From NCBI GenBank assembly GCA_943371625.1, contig CALRVN010000259.1:1-5789 (forward strand): DNA of 5,789 nucleotides. Direction: 5' to 3'. The translations under genes were made by a program, and so were the position numbers. How positions within the stretch are numbered: position 1 is the stretch's first letter; every line of letters begins with the position of its first letter. Positions 1 to 5,789 of this stretch are shown one piece after another. The notes beneath the pieces are model-generated. The model did not search any database and was not told the DNA's origin. It saw nothing but the letters and a program-made list of their open reading frames with translations. This stretch comes from Hyphomicrobium_A sp943371625 (GTDB lineage Bacteria > Pseudomonadota > Alphaproteobacteria > Rhizobiales > Hyphomicrobiaceae).

Positions 1-307
1 GCTCCTCGGCGCACGGCACGCACCAGGACGCCCAGAAATTCACGATCACCGGCTTGCCCGTGGCGAGCTCGGCGCTGGAAAAGCCCGCCACCGGCTTGCC
101 GTCCGCCACCAGCCCTTCGAGCGGCGCGAACTGCGTCACCGGCGCCGGCCTGCCGATCAGCGCCGACGGCAGCTTCGACGGATCGCCCGTCTCCAGCGCG
201 AACGCGAACACGATGACCAGCGCGCCGAACACGACGAGCGGCGCGATCACCCACCCGAACCCGCGCTTACCCGCAGGCGAAGACGGCTCGTTGGTTGCTG
301 GTTGCAT
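1..307 (-). CDS. ccmG: CcmG/DsbE thiol:disulfide oxidoreductase (partial, C-terminus beyond left edge)
   Basis: This is the N-terminal 102 codons of the periplasmic thioredoxin-like protein of System I cytochrome c maturation. It keeps apocytochrome CXXCH cysteines (via CcmH) reduced for haem ligation. I translated it by hand from ATG 307-305. Residues 1-16 are a short polar leader containing KR. Residues about 17-38 form one hydrophobic segment, expected to be an uncleaved inner-membrane anchor. Then comes the CcmG hallmark TGDPSKLPSALIGRPAP (about 40-56), and at 90-102 NFWASWCVPCAEE, whose WCVPC (95-99) is the thioredoxin-type CXXC active site. Only about the first half of a usual CcmG of roughly 170-200 residues is present; the cis-proline region lies outside. 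A Shine-Dalgarno-like GAGGAAG (318-324) overlaps the ccmD stop, and the 15-nt gap indicates one operon. Partial because of the window edge, not a truncation. Confidence 0.95.
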   Translation of the reverse strand, partial: MQPATNEPSSPAGKRGFGWVIAPLVVFGALVIVFAFALETGDPSKLPSALIGRPAPVTQFAPLEGLVADGKPVAGFSSAELATGKPVIVNFWASWCVPCAEE

Positions 308-322
308 AAAGCTGCGGCTTCC

Positions 323-502
323 TCAGGTGCGCGTCGCGCTGCGCCGTTTGACGCCCCGGGCGGCGAGATCGGCGAGGCGCCTCTCCTGCTCGCGCCCGTC
401 GAGGATCAGCCACGTGATGAGACCTGCGACGACGACGGTCACCACGGCGTAAGCCGATATGATGAAGCTCGCGTGCGGTCCGAGATCGATTCCGAAGTCC
501 AT
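323..502 (-). CDS. ccmD: CcmD, small haem exporter accessory protein
   Basis: This 59-residue protein runs from ATG (502-500) to TGA (325-323). In System I it is a single-span membrane peptide that holds CcmC-CcmE and CcmAB together and assists release of haem-loaded CcmE. The sequence shows the family pattern: an N-terminal HASFIISAY (10-18) leading into one hydrophobic segment (about 12-33), then a charged cytoplasmic tail with W31, DGREQERRLADLAARG (35-50) and a closing KRRS. This matches the usual CcmD signature of H-x2-F, S-Y, W, R..RR-L..L..RG. It begins 4 nt after the ccmC stop, with a Shine-Dalgarno-like GGCGGAG (510-516) inside the end of ccmC. Its stop codon lies within the ccmG ribosome binding site, suggesting coupled translation. 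The length is normal for the family. The call rests on motif pattern and operon position. Confidence 0.93.
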   Translation of the reverse strand: MDFGIDLGPHASFIISAYAVVTVVVAGLITWLILDGREQERRLADLAARGVKRRSATRT

Positions 503-506
503 GTCG

Positions 507-1268
507 CTACTCCGCCGCCGCCAGCTGTGCCGCCTGTGCGCGCTCCACTTCAGCGAGCTGCAACGACCTGACGCGCCGGTGCAGGATCTCGTTACGCATC
601 GCCTTCAAGTGCATGGCGAGAAACATCAGCGTGAAGCCGATCGCCATCACCAGCAGCGGCGTCAGCAGCGCCTGATCGATCGTCGGGCCGCCCACGCGGA
701 TGACGCTCGCCGGTTGATGCAACGTGTTGCCGAAGTCGACCGAGAACTTGATGATCGGCAGCATCACGATGCCGACCAGCGCCAAGATCGCCGTCAGCTT
801 CGACGCCAGCGATTCATCCTCGATCGAGGAGCGCAGCGCCATCAGGCCGAGGTAAAGGAAAAACAGGATCAGCACCGACGTCAGCCGCGCGTCCCACACC
901 CAGTAAGTGCCCCAGGTCGGACGACCCCACAGCGATCCCGTCACCAGCGCCAGGAACGTGAACGCTGCTCCCAGCGGCACCGCCGCCTTCGCCGACACGT
1001 CGGCCAAGGGATGCCGGAACACGAGCAGCCCGAACGAAGACGCCGCGATGATAGCGTACACCGCCATCGACAGCCAGGCGCACGGCACGTGGATGAACAT
1101 GATGCGCGCCGTCTCGCCCTGCAGGTAGTCCGGCGGGGCCACGAAGAACGAAAGATAGAGCCCATAACCGATGACGGCGGCCGACGCGGCAACGACCCAC
1201 GGCAGCACGGAAGCGGAAAGCTCCATGAAGCGGGTCGGGTTAGCCAGACGTTGGGTCAGGGTCTGCAT
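507..1268 (-). CDS. ccmC: CcmC haem-handling membrane protein (System I)
   Basis: This 253-residue integral membrane protein loads haem onto the chaperone CcmE at the periplasmic face. It has the tryptophan-rich WWD motif, WGRPTWGTYWVWDARLTS at 114-131, and the two expected axial haem ligands: H60 in FIHVP and H184 in NTLHQP. Both fall at the same residue numbers as the known E. coli CcmC histidines. Six hydrophobic segments are visible at roughly 20-43, 57-82, 95-113, 129-146, 158-175 and 200-221, followed by a charged cytoplasmic tail of about 30 residues. I chose ATG 1268-1266; the open frame extends 17 codons further to a TTG at 1319, but those residues (PDVHLRFSAQPLRSSP) do not look like CcmC. 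Neither start has a clear Shine-Dalgarno. The stop is 4 nt before ccmD. It is distinguished from CcmF by its shorter length and single WWD module. Confidence 0.97.
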   Translation of the reverse strand: MQTLTQRLANPTRFMELSASVLPWVVAASAAVIGYGLYLSFFVAPPDYLQGETARIMFIHVPCAWLSMAVYAIIAASSFGLLVFRHPLADVSAKAAVPLGAAFTFLALVTGSLWGRPTWGTYWVWDARLTSVLILFFLYLGLMALRSSIEDESLASKLTAILALVGIVMLPIIKFSVDFGNTLHQPASVIRVGGPTIDQALLTPLLVMAIGFTLMFLAMHLKAMRNEILHRRVRSLQLAEVERAQAAQLAAAE

Positions 1269-1382
1269 CGGCGATGATCTAAGCGGTTGCGCGCTGAAGC
1301 GCAAATGAACATCGGGCAATCCCGTTGCCGAGATAACCCACTGGTGAACGGTCTACATTGCGCTGCAAAACCCGACTCCAGC
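1269..1382 (-). other. ccmB-ccmC intercistronic gap with small stem-loops
   Basis: There are 114 non-coding nucleotides between the ccmB stop and the chosen ccmC start, much looser than the other joints of the cluster. The stretch holds an inverted repeat TTGCGC-GCTGAA-GCGCAA (1287-1304) and a nearby small one, GGCAA-TCCCG-TTGCC (1315-1329), which can alternatively fold as CGGG-CAAT-CCCG (1313-1324). Neither is followed by a T-run on the minus strand, so a factor-independent terminator is not supported. I see no convincing -35/-10 pair and no credible small ORF. It may be an RNA processing or stability element, or simply spacer. Confidence 0.5.
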
Positions 1383-2048
1383 CTACTGCATTTGCAGCCG
1401 CAAGGCCGCCGCGGCGGCCAGCGGGCACAGCACCACCGAAGCCAGCGAGATCGCAGCGAGGATCAGGAACGCGCTTTCCGTCCCCGATGCCCCGAGCAGG
1501 CCGTTGATCGCCGCCATCCCGAAAATCAGCGTCGGGACGTAGAGCGGCAGCACCAGCAGCGCGATCAGCAGGCCACCGCGATAGGCCCGCAGGGTGAGCG
1601 CCGCACCAACCGCCCCGATGAACGAGATCGCCGGCGTCCCCACCAGCATCGTCGCCAGCAACAGCGGGTACGCCCCGATCTCCAGATTGAGCAGAAGACC
1701 TAGGATTGGCGCCATCAGCGCCAGCGGGATACCCGTCGAGATCCAGTGCGCCAGCGCCTTCGCCGTCACCACCAGCTCCATCGGCATCGCGCCCGTCGCC
1801 AGCACGTCGAGCGAGCCGTCCTCGTAGTCCGAAGAGAACACCCGTCCGAGCGACAACAGCGCCGCCAGCAGCAGCGCAATCCACAGCACCCCCGGCGCGA
1901 TGCGAGAGAGCAAATTGAGATCGGCGCCGAGCCCGAGCGGCAGCAGCGTCACCACCATCATGTAGAAACCGAGCGCCGTGCCGAGCGCACCACCCTGGCG
2001 CACCGCTAGCTTCAGGTCGCGCTTCAGGAGAGCGAGAAACGCGCTCAT
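1383..2048 (-). CDS. ccmB: CcmB, membrane subunit of haem-release ABC complex
   Basis: This 221-residue membrane protein partners with CcmA. The CcmAB ATPase uses ATP hydrolysis to release holo-CcmE from the CcmC-CcmD complex in the inner membrane. An amphipathic N-terminus (MSAFLALLKRDLKLAVRQGG) precedes six hydrophobic segments at roughly 21-41, 50-68, 100-122, 125-150, 157-180 and 190-215. The cytoplasmic loop after the second segment contains SSDYEDGSLDVLATGAMPME (72-91), matching the conserved D-x-E-D-G-S-L region of CcmB, thought to contact the ATPase. Its length is that of the family (about 220). The ATG start overlaps the ccmA TGA by 4 nt (ATGA), and a strong Shine-Dalgarno GGAGGT (2055-2060) sits 6 nt upstream within the last ccmA codons. 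This implies coupled, stoichiometric translation with ccmA. Confidence 0.97.
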   Translation of the reverse strand: MSAFLALLKRDLKLAVRQGGALGTALGFYMMVVTLLPLGLGADLNLLSRIAPGVLWIALLLAALLSLGRVFSSDYEDGSLDVLATGAMPMELVVTAKALAHWISTGIPLALMAPILGLLLNLEIGAYPLLLATMLVGTPAISFIGAVGAALTLRAYRGGLLIALLVLPLYVPTLIFGMAAINGLLGASGTESAFLILAAISLASVVLCPLAAAAALRLQMQ

Positions 2049-2698
2049 GCGGCGACCTCCACACGGCCGAGCTGGATCGCCTGAACCGGCGCGACGTCCA
2101 TCGGCAGATGCGTGGCGATCACCGCCATGCCACCGGACTTCAGGTGCGCGTTGATGGCGTCAGTCAGCACCCGCGCCGACGCCGTATCGAGCGACACCGT
2201 CGGCTCGTCCAGGATCCACAGCGTGCGCCGGGCAACCGCCAACCGCGCCAACGCCAGCCGGCGCTTCTGCCCCGCCGACAGGTATCCCGCCGGAATGTCC
2301 GCCAGCGGCTCCAGCGCGAACTGCTCCAGCGCCACCTCGACCCGCTCGGCAACACTCTTGCCCGCATCCTCCGGCCCGGCGAGATACGTCGCCCAGAAGC
2401 CAAGGTTCTCCGCCGCCGTCAGGTGCGTCTTGATCCCGTCGAGGTGCCCGACAAAATGGCACACCTCCGCAACCTCGCCGGATTCACCATCCGCTCCCGC
2501 CGCACTCCCGCCGCTGAGGCGAACCGACCCCGACGCCGGACGAAGATAACCGGCCAGCGCGCGAAGAAGTGTCGATTTTCCCGACCCGTTCGGTCCCGTC
2601 AGCATCAGCGCGGTCCCGCGCCCGAGCGTGAACGAGATCGCATTCGCAATCGTACGGCCGCCCCGCTCCAAGGTCAGATTTTCAGCAACCAGCTGCAC
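2045..2698 (-). CDS. ccmA: CcmA, ATP-binding subunit of haem-release ABC complex
   Basis: This 217-residue cytoplasmic ABC ATPase works with CcmB in cytochrome c maturation. The ABC motifs appear in order: an aromatic-side start LTLERGGRTIANAISF (8-23), Walker A GPNGSGKST (35-43), the region HFVGHLDGIKTHLTAAENL (81-99) with H85 at the Q-loop position as typical of CcmA, signature YLSAGQKRRLALARL (139-153), Walker B LWILDEP (160-166) with catalytic E165, D-loop SLD (169-171), and H-loop H197. The start is GTG (2698-2696), because an in-frame TGA lies three codons upstream (2707-2705) and the family N-terminus fits exactly. The ribosome binding site is weak (AAGAG close to the GTG). It is the first gene of the cluster, divergent from acnA, so its promoter should lie in 2699-2935. 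Confidence 0.97.
   Translation of the reverse strand: MQLVAENLTLERGGRTIANAISFTLGRGTALMLTGPNGSGKSTLLRALAGYLRPASGSVRLSGGSAAGADGESGEVAEVCHFVGHLDGIKTHLTAAENLGFWATYLAGPEDAGKSVAERVEVALEQFALEPLADIPAGYLSAGQKRRLALARLAVARRTLWILDEPTVSLDTASARVLTDAINAHLKSGGMAVIATHLPMDVAPVQAIQLGRVEVAA
2055..2060 (-). promoter_or_regulatory. Ribosome binding site of ccmB inside ccmA
   Basis: GGAGGT on the minus strand is a near-perfect Shine-Dalgarno, 6 nt from the ccmB ATG, and lies within the final codons of ccmA (V-E-V-A-A-stop). Together with the ATGA overlap it supports translational coupling and fixes the ccmB start. Confidence 0.85.
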
Positions 2699-2809
2699 GG
2701 CTCTTCATCACCCGTGTGTCAGAATGCGCTAGCGAAAGGATGGGAAAATCCCGCAAGATGGCCGCGCGAGCGCGCCGGCCACTCTTAGCCCAGACCTGCC
2801 CGAGGACAG

Positions 2810-2844
2810 GGCTTCCGAAGCCGGCTGCTTATATCAGCATAAGC
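2810..2844. promoter_or_regulatory. Tandem dyads, possible operator
   Basis: Two perfect inverted repeats lie 4 nt apart: GGCTTC-C-GAAGCC (2810-2822) and GCTTAT-N6-ATAAGC (2827-2844). The second sits in the most AT-rich part of the intergenic region (TTATATCAGCATAA), where a -10 element could lie. Short perfect dyads in a divergent promoter region are typical of sites for dimeric regulators, but I recognise neither as a known operator such as Irr, RirA or FNR. Function is inferred only. Confidence 0.35.
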
Positions 2845-2892
2845 GCGCGCCGTCCTCCGCCGGGCTTGCGGCAGGGTTGACGACTGCAACTA

Positions 2893-2910
2893 ACGGCCCT
2901 CGCAGGCCGT
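2893..2910 (+). promoter_or_regulatory. Stem-loop in presumed acnA leader
   Basis: ACGGCC-CTCGCA-GGCCGT forms a perfect 6-bp GC-rich stem with a six-nucleotide loop, ending 12 nt before the acnA Shine-Dalgarno. It is flanked by two copies of CGACTGC (2881-2887 and 2911-2917). If the transcript begins upstream of it, it would be a leader hairpin able to influence ribosome access or mRNA stability. The transcription start is unknown, so it could equally be part of the promoter. Confidence 0.4.
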
Positions 2911-2922
2911 CGACTGCGAACG

Positions 2923-2928
2923 AAGGAG
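2923..2928 (+). promoter_or_regulatory. Ribosome binding site selecting the acnA TTG start
   Basis: AAGGAG lies 7 nt before TTG 2936-2938, the ideal distance. It decides the start codon: the next alternative, GTG at 2951, is 22 nt from the Shine-Dalgarno, and the first in-frame ATG lies within conserved sequence. Confidence 0.9.
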
Positions 2929-2935
2929 ACGAATT

Positions 2936-5650
2936 TTGACTGACGCGCCCGTGTCGCTGGACAGCTTCAAGTGCCGCAAGACGCTTCAAGCTGGGGGCAA
3001 GACCTACACCTATTATTCGCTCCCCGAGGCTGAGAAGAACGGCCTCAAGGGCATCGCGCAGCTCCCCTACTCGATGAAGGTCCTGCTCGAGAACCTCCTG
3101 CGTCACGAGGATGGCCGCACCGTCTCCAAGGCCGACATCGAGGCCGTCGCCGCCTGGATCAGCGACAAGGGTAAGGCCGGCGCCGAAATCGGCTTCCGCC
3201 CGGCACGCGTGCTGATGCAGGACTTCACCGGCGTCCCCGCCGTCGTCGACCTCGCCGCCATGCGCGACGGCATGAAGTCGCTTGGTGGCGACCCCAAGAA
3301 GATCAACCCGCTGGTGCCCGTCGACCTCGTCATCGACCACTCGGTCATCGTCGACGACTTCGGCTCGCCCCAGTCCCTCGGCAACAACGTCGAGCTCGAA
3401 TATCAGCGCAACGCAGAGCGCTACAACTTCCTCAAATGGGGCCAGGGCGCATTCGACAATTTCCGCGTCGTCCCGCCCGGCACCGGCATCTGCCACCAGG
3501 TGAACCTAGAGTTCCTGGCCCAGACCGTGTGGACCCGCACTTACCCCGACGGCACCATCCTTGCCTATCCCGACACCCTCGTCGGCACCGACAGCCACAC
3601 CACCATGGTCAACGGCTTGGCCGTGCTGGGCTGGGGTGTGGGCGGCATCGAGGCCGAAGCCGCGATGCTTGGTCAGGCGCAATCCATGCTGCTGCCTGAG
3701 GTCATCGGCTTCAAGCTGACCGGCAAGGTCAACGAGGGCGTCACCGCCACCGATCTCGTCCTCACCGTCACGCAGATGCTTCGCAAGAAGGGTGTCGTCG
3801 GCAAGTTCGTCGAGTTCTACGGCCCCGGCCTCGACTCGATGACGCTCGCCGACCGCGCCACCATTGCCAACATGGCCCCCGAGTACGGCGCCACCTGCGG
3901 CTTCTTCCCCATCGACAGCGAGACGCTCAACTACCTGAAGATCTCCGGCCGCGAGGCTTCGCGCATCGCTCTCGTCGAGGAATATGCCAAGGCGCAGGAG
4001 ATGTTCCGCGTCGAGGGCTCGCCCGATCCGGTCTTCACCGACACCATCGCGCTCGACCTGACCACCGTCGTGCCTTCGATGGCGGGGCCAAAGCGCCCCG
4101 AGGGCCGCATCGCATTGACCGACATCGCCTCCGGTTTCGCCAAGGCGCTCGACACCGAATACAAAAAGCCCGGCGAGCTGGACAAGCGCGTGCCGGTGAA
4201 GGATCGCGCGTTCGACATCGGCCACGGCGACGTCGTCATCGCCGCGATCACCAGCTGCACCAACACGTCGAACCCGAGCGTGCTCATCGCCGCCGGCCTG
4301 CTCGCCAAGAAGGCGGTCGAGAAAGGCCTCACCTCCAAGCCGTGGGTGAAAACCTCGCTGGCGCCCGGCTCGCAGGTCGTCTCCGCCTACCTGGAGAAAG
4401 CAGGGCTGCAGCCATACCTCGACAAGGTCGGCTTCAACCTCGTCGGCTTCGGCTGCACCACCTGCATCGGAAACTCCGGGCCACTCGCTGCGGAAATCTC
4501 CGCCGCCATCAACGAGAACGGCATCGTCGCCGCCGCCGTGCTCTCCGGCAACCGCAACTTTGAAGGCCGTGTCAGCCCCGACGTGCAGGCGAACTACCTC
4601 GCCTCGCCGCCGCTCGTCGTCGCCTATGCGCTTGCAGGCTCCGTGCAGACCGATCTCACCTCCGAGCCGCTCGGCATCGGCAGCGACGGCCAGCCCGTGT
4701 TCCTCAAGGACATCTGGCCGTCCTCGCACGAGATCCAGGACTTCATCGTCGCCAACGTCACCCGCGAGTTGTTCGTCGACCGCTATGCCGACGTATTCAA
4801 CGGCGACGCTAACTGGCGCGCCATCGATAGCGGCGCCGGCCTCACCTACACCTGGGACGACGAGTCCACCTACGTGCGCAATCCGCCGTACTTCGAGACC
4901 ATCGACAAGACGCCGACCCCGATCACGGATATCGCCGGCGCGCGCATTCTTGGTCTCTTCGGCGACAAGATCACCACCGACCACATCTCGCCCGCCGGCT
5001 CGATCAAGGTCGCTTCGCCTGCGGGGAAGTACCTGCTCGACCACGACGTACTCGTTGCCGACTTCAACCAGTACGGCACCCGCCGCGGCAATCACGAGGT
5101 GATGATGCGCGGCACCTTTGCCAACATCCGCATCAAGAACTTTATGGTGCGCGACGCCGCCGGCAACACCAAGGAAGGCGGCTGGACGGTCCACTATCCT
5201 TCAGGTGAGCAGATGTCGATCTACGACGCTGCCATGCGCTATCGCGACGACGGCAGGCCGCTTGTTGTCTTCGCCGGCATCGAGTACGGCAACGGCTCAT
5301 CGCGCGACTGGGCGGCCAAGGGCACCAACCTGCTCGGCGTCCGCGCCGTGATCGCCCAGTCGTTCGAGCGCATCCACCGCTCGAACCTCGTCGGCATGGG
5401 CATCGTGCCCTTCGTCTTCGAGGACGGCACGAGCTGGCAGTCGCTCGGCCTCAAGGGCGACGAGATCGTTAGCATTCCGGGGCTGACGACCATTCACCCG
5501 CGCCAGAAAATGATCGCCGAGATCGTCAGCGCTGACGGCAGCGTGCGGAAGGTGCCGATCATCTGCCGCATCGATACGCTCGACGAGCTCGAATACTTCA
5601 AGAACGGCGGCATTCTGCACTACGTCCTGCGCAACCTCGCCGCCGCCTAG
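2936..5650 (+). CDS. acnA: Aconitate hydratase AcnA
   Basis: This 904-residue cytoplasmic [4Fe-4S] enzyme interconverts citrate and isocitrate through cis-aconitate in the TCA cycle (and the glyoxylate route if present). The N-terminal SLDSFKCRKTL and YSMKVLLENLLR are typical of AcnA/IRP1-type aconitases. The catalytic region shows TDSHTTMVNGLAVLGWGVGG from T218, with D219 and H221. The three cluster ligands are C441 in TSCTNTSNPS and C507/C510 in GFGCTTCIGNSGPL. The C-terminal swivel domain begins near 665 and carries GDKITTDHISPAGS (D682-H683) and the active-site loop GIEYGNGSSRDWAAKGTNLL (SSRD at 788-791). The domain order (swivel at the C-terminus) and length fit AcnA rather than AcnB, and all key residues are present. 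AcnD-like methylcitrate dehydratase is less likely given the close AcnA match and the ccm neighbourhood. The start is TTG, fixed by AAGGAG 7 nt upstream. Monocistronic as seen here. Confidence 0.98.
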   Translation: MTDAPVSLDSFKCRKTLQAGGKTYTYYSLPEAEKNGLKGIAQLPYSMKVLLENLLRHEDGRTVSKADIEAVAAWISDKGKAGAEIGFRPARVLMQDFTGVPAVVDLAAMRDGMKSLGGDPKKINPLVPVDLVIDHSVIVDDFGSPQSLGNNVELEYQRNAERYNFLKWGQGAFDNFRVVPPGTGICHQVNLEFLAQTVWTRTYPDGTILAYPDTLVGTDSHTTMVNGLAVLGWGVGGIEAEAAMLGQAQSMLLPEVIGFKLTGKVNEGVTATDLVLTVTQMLRKKGVVGKFVEFYGPGLDSMTLADRATIANMAPEYGATCGFFPIDSETLNYLKISGREASRIALVEEYAKAQEMFRVEGSPDPVFTDTIALDLTTVVPSMAGPKRPEGRIALTDIASGFAKALDTEYKKPGELDKRVPVKDRAFDIGHGDVVIAAITSCTNTSNPSVLIAAGLLAKKAVEKGLTSKPWVKTSLAPGSQVVSAYLEKAGLQPYLDKVGFNLVGFGCTTCIGNSGPLAAEISAAINENGIVAAAVLSGNRNFEGRVSPDVQANYLASPPLVVAYALAGSVQTDLTSEPLGIGSDGQPVFLKDIWPSSHEIQDFIVANVTRELFVDRYADVFNGDANWRAIDSGAGLTYTWDDESTYVRNPPYFETIDKTPTPITDIAGARILGLFGDKITTDHISPAGSIKVASPAGKYLLDHDVLVADFNQYGTRRGNHEVMMRGTFANIRIKNFMVRDAAGNTKEGGWTVHYPSGEQMSIYDAAMRYRDDGRPLVVFAGIEYGNGSSRDWAAKGTNLLGVRAVIAQSFERIHRSNLVGMGIVPFVFEDGTSWQSLGLKGDEIVSIPGLTTIHPRQKMIAEIVSADGSVRKVPIICRIDTLDELEYFKNGGILHYVLRNLAAA

Positions 5651-5670
5651 CGCTCGCCCGCTCATAAAGT

Positions 5671-5760
5671 GTCATCCCGGCACTTGTTGCCGGGATCCAG
5701 CCGACGACTGGGACCAGAGCTTGCGGACGCGTGGATCCCGGGGACAAGCCCCGGGATGGC
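5671..5760. repeat. REP-like palindromic repeat pair after acnA
   Basis: Two 29-nt arms, 5671-5699 and 5732-5760, lie in inverted orientation around a 32-nt spacer and match at 24 of 29 positions. Each arm is itself a hairpin: ATCCCGGCA-CTTGT-TGCCGGGAT (5674-5696) and ATCCCGGGG-ACAAG-CCCCGGGAT (5735-5757), both with perfect 9-bp stems and five-nucleotide loops. Of the five differences, four form two exchanged base pairs that keep the stems intact, and the fifth lies outside the stem. GTCATCCCGG...CCGGGATCCA elements of this kind are commonly scattered between genes in alphaproteobacteria, in the manner of REP/BIME elements; I do not assign a named family. No ORF or transposase is nearby. Confidence 0.85.
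5674..5696 (+). terminator. Possible transcript-end hairpin of acnA
   Basis: The first repeat hairpin lies 23 nt after the acnA stop, with a perfect 9-bp GC-rich stem and loop CTTGT. No T-run follows (the next bases are CCAGCCGACG), so it is not a classical intrinsic terminator. It may still stabilise the acnA mRNA 3' end or act with Rho. Confidence 0.3.
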
Positions 5761-5789
5761 GTGGGGGTAATCGAACCGAGCGACTCCCG
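5761..5789. other. Right-edge non-coding tail
   Basis: The last 29 nt after the repeat show no start codon with a ribosome binding site and no recognisable element. They include ATCGAACC, which superficially recalls a tRNA T-arm but cannot form its stem. Confidence 0.4.

Larger units (their letters stand above)
2699..2935. promoter_or_regulatory. Divergent ccmA/acnA intergenic region
   Basis: These 237 nt separate the divergent ccmA and acnA starts, so both promoters are expected here. I cannot place either confidently. For acnA the best -35-like hexamer is TTGACG (2877-2882), but the 17-nt-spaced -10 position reads TCGCAG, which is poor. The AT-rich TTATAT (2829-2834) could be a -10 but has no good -35. 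For ccmA, TTGCGG (2756-2751 on the minus strand) is followed 17 nt on by GCTAGC, also weak. The region contains three clear dyads, listed separately, a small GGGA-AAA-TCCC (2742-2752), and a GC-rich imperfect hairpin between GGCC at 2760-2763 and GGCC at 2777-2780. No credible gene is seen in it. Confidence 0.6.

Noticed and set aside
459..1277. A 272-codon plus-strand frame opposite ccmC
   Set aside because: The translation is dominated by R, Q, H and D, with no family resemblance. The opposite strand encodes a complete CcmC with WWD motif and haem-ligand histidines.
1266..1319. A longer ccmC from TTG 1319, adding 17 residues
   Set aside because: The added residues do not resemble CcmC, no Shine-Dalgarno is correctly spaced, and the ATG at 1268 places H60 and H184 at the family's usual numbers.
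1279..2064. A 261-codon minus-strand frame overlapping ccmB in another register
   Set aside because: It is alanine/glycine/arginine-rich shadow sequence; the ccmB frame has six membrane segments, the family motif and a strong ribosome binding site.
2682..2708. An 8-codon mini-ORF (MKSRAAGC) starting at ATG 2708 on the minus strand and overlapping the ccmA GTG start
   Set aside because: It is too short to evaluate, has no clear ribosome binding site, and such frames occur by chance. It would matter only if ribosome profiling showed it translated.
2877..2905. A sigma-70-like promoter for acnA with TTGACG as -35
   Set aside because: At 17-nt spacing the -10 position reads TCGCAG, which is not a credible -10, so I did not list it as a promoter.
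3506..5194. A 562-codon open frame on the minus strand opposite acnA, plus another at 2834-3496
   Set aside because: It is entirely antisense to a well-supported aconitase. Its translation is low-complexity, rich in A, G, V, D and R with no motif, as expected from codon bias in GC-rich DNA.
5758..5789. A possible tRNA end near ATCGAACC on the minus strand
   Set aside because: The flanking bases cannot form the 5-bp T-stem, and no acceptor or other arms are visible.
1..5789. A search by eye for CRISPR arrays, insertion sequences, toxin-antitoxin or phage genes and other accessory systems
   Set aside because: Nothing of this kind is visible. All sizeable coding space is taken by ccmGDCBA and acnA, with uniform GC-rich composition and no sign of transfer.

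Overview
The window is ordinary, densely coded, GC-rich chromosomal DNA that reads as an alphaproteobacterium, most likely Hyphomicrobiales (Rhizobiales). Three things point there: the protein signatures, a TTG-started AcnA-type aconitase, and the arrangement of acnA divergent from a ccmABCDG cluster, which I recall as common in that order. I cannot name a genus from the sequence alone.

Layout. Positions 1-2698 carry a System I cytochrome c maturation cluster on the minus strand, read from right to left: ccmA (2698-2045), ccmB (2048-1383), ccmC (1268-507), ccmD (502-323) and the first 102 codons of ccmG/dsbE (307 to the left edge). ccmA/ccmB share an ATGA stop/start overlap, ccmC/ccmD are 4 nt apart and ccmD/ccmG 15 nt apart. 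The only loose joint is a 114-nt gap between ccmB and ccmC. Positions 2699-2935 are the divergent intergenic region with several short dyads. Positions 2936-5650 hold acnA on the plus strand, started by TTG behind a strong Shine-Dalgarno. Positions 5651-5789 are non-coding and hold a structured inverted repeat: two self-complementary 29-nt arms facing each other.

How the genes work together. CcmA (ATPase) and CcmB (membrane subunit) power release of holo-CcmE from CcmC, which loads haem onto the chaperone CcmE. CcmD stabilises that complex. CcmG is the periplasmic thioredoxin-like protein that reduces the apocytochrome CXXCH cysteines before haem ligation. ccmE, ccmF and ccmH are not in the window. 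AcnA is the citrate/isocitrate-interconverting Fe-S enzyme of the TCA cycle; it is a divergent neighbour rather than part of the ccm pathway, though both depend on iron.

I found no evidence of a novel system, mobile element, CRISPR array or RNA gene. The points most worth a second look are the compensatory substitutions in the palindromic repeat after acnA, the dyads in the divergent promoter region, the hexaloop hairpin just before the acnA ribosome binding site, and the long ccmB-ccmC gap with a weak ccmC ribosome binding site.
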